From contig DATEZO010000072.1 in NCBI GenBank assembly GCA_035255485.1, positions 1 to 5,920 of the forward strand: a stretch of DNA of 5,920 nt. Direction: 5' to 3'. The stretch is from DATEZO01 sp035255485 (GTDB lineage Bacteria; Pseudomonadota; Gammaproteobacteria; Burkholderiales; Burkholderiaceae_D). Made by a program: the position numbers and the translations under genes. Below, in pieces: positions 5,713 through 5,920 of this stretch. The notes under the pieces were generated by a model. The model saw nothing but the letters and a program-made list of their open reading frames with translations. It was not told the origin of the DNA and did not search any database. The stretch's first letter is position 1. Every line of letters begins with the position of its first letter.

Positions 5713-5920
5713 ATGACATCCACTTTATTGATCAAAGACCTGGCTCTCGATCACGCCCTCGACCATCAAGCCATGGCCACCGTGCGCGGCGGCCTGGGCA
5801 ACCAGGCCAATGCCACCGGCCAGTCGAATCTGATGGCCATGCTGGCGCCCGTGAGCGTGGGCAACGGTTCGAGCTTTTCGGGCGGACCCGTGATTTTCCA
5901 GGTCGATTCCAACCCGACCC
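5713..5920 (+). CDS. Small protein with RGG-ending, bacteriocin-like leader (3' end missing)
   Basis: Sixty-nine codons are visible before the right edge, with no stop. AGGAG (5702-5706) lies 6 nt before the ATG, a strong ribosome site. The N-terminus has the pattern of double-glycine-type leaders known from proteobacterial small peptides: KDLALDHALDHQAM (8-21) followed by ATVRGG (22-27), i.e. a charged amphipathic stretch with an LD...AM..VRGG ending. The rest, from residue 28, is rich in Gly, Ser, Asn and Ala (LGNQANATGQSN, VSVGNGSSFSGG) and contains PVIFQVDSNP near the window end. Such leaders are normally cut after GG by a C39-type peptidase/ABC exporter, but no such gene is in view. It may be a secreted or modified peptide, or a small surface protein. 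The expression signals look like sigma-54 control. I recognise the leader type, not a named family. Confidence 0.75.
   Translation, partial: MTSTLLIKDLALDHALDHQAMATVRGGLGNQANATGQSNLMAMLAPVSVGNGSSFSGGPVIFQVDSNPT

Overview
The window looks like betaproteobacterial chromosomal DNA, most likely order Burkholderiales and possibly Oxalobacteraceae. This rests on the gene families present and the moderate-to-high GC of the coding parts, not on any phylogenetic marker, so the placement is tentative. There are five protein genes (two run off the edges). I see no tRNA, rRNA, CRISPR array, transposase or phage gene.

Left part (1-700, minus strand): two tandem, co-directional paralogues of the DUF4399 family, each with a signal peptide. 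They are 13 bp apart, and hand alignment gives about 61 % identity over the shared mature part. The downstream copy is cut by the left edge. A 460-bp AT-rich divergent region (701-1160) follows. It holds a perfect 17-bp dyad just upstream of an intact TTGACA, a second promoter-like pair, and a further dyad downstream.

Middle (1161-3107, plus): a secreted 648-aa protein made of a caspase-like (peptidase C14/metacaspase-type) domain with its His/Cys dyad, a short bridging motif, a Pro/Ala-rich linker and a C-terminal FGE-sulfatase-fold domain. That fold domain lacks the formylglycine-enzyme cysteines and instead has eight cysteines that may form disulfides. Facing it across a 52-bp gap is a 701-aa transmembrane Ser/Thr protein kinase (3160-5265, minus). 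Its cytoplasmic kinase domain is followed by one membrane helix, a VPSTAP repeat stalk and an exported DUF4384-like domain. The pair could join an envelope sensor/protease to a kinase, but they converge and are not an operon, so the link is inferred from proximity and known family associations.

Right part (5266-5920): a 447-bp region dense in dyad symmetry. It ends in a well-formed candidate sigma-54 promoter (CTGGCAC-N5-CTGCAA) about 63 bp before a small gene with a good ribosome site. The gene starts a peptide with a leader-like N-terminus ending in RGG and a Gly/Ser/Asn-rich continuation, cut by the right edge. About 160 bp upstream of the predicted start of transcription lie three alternating half-sites (GCTGTTG/CAACAGC) spaced exactly 16 bp apart, where an enhancer-binding protein would be expected to bind. 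This promoter-plus-peptide unit and the secreted caspase/FGE protein are the most interesting items.
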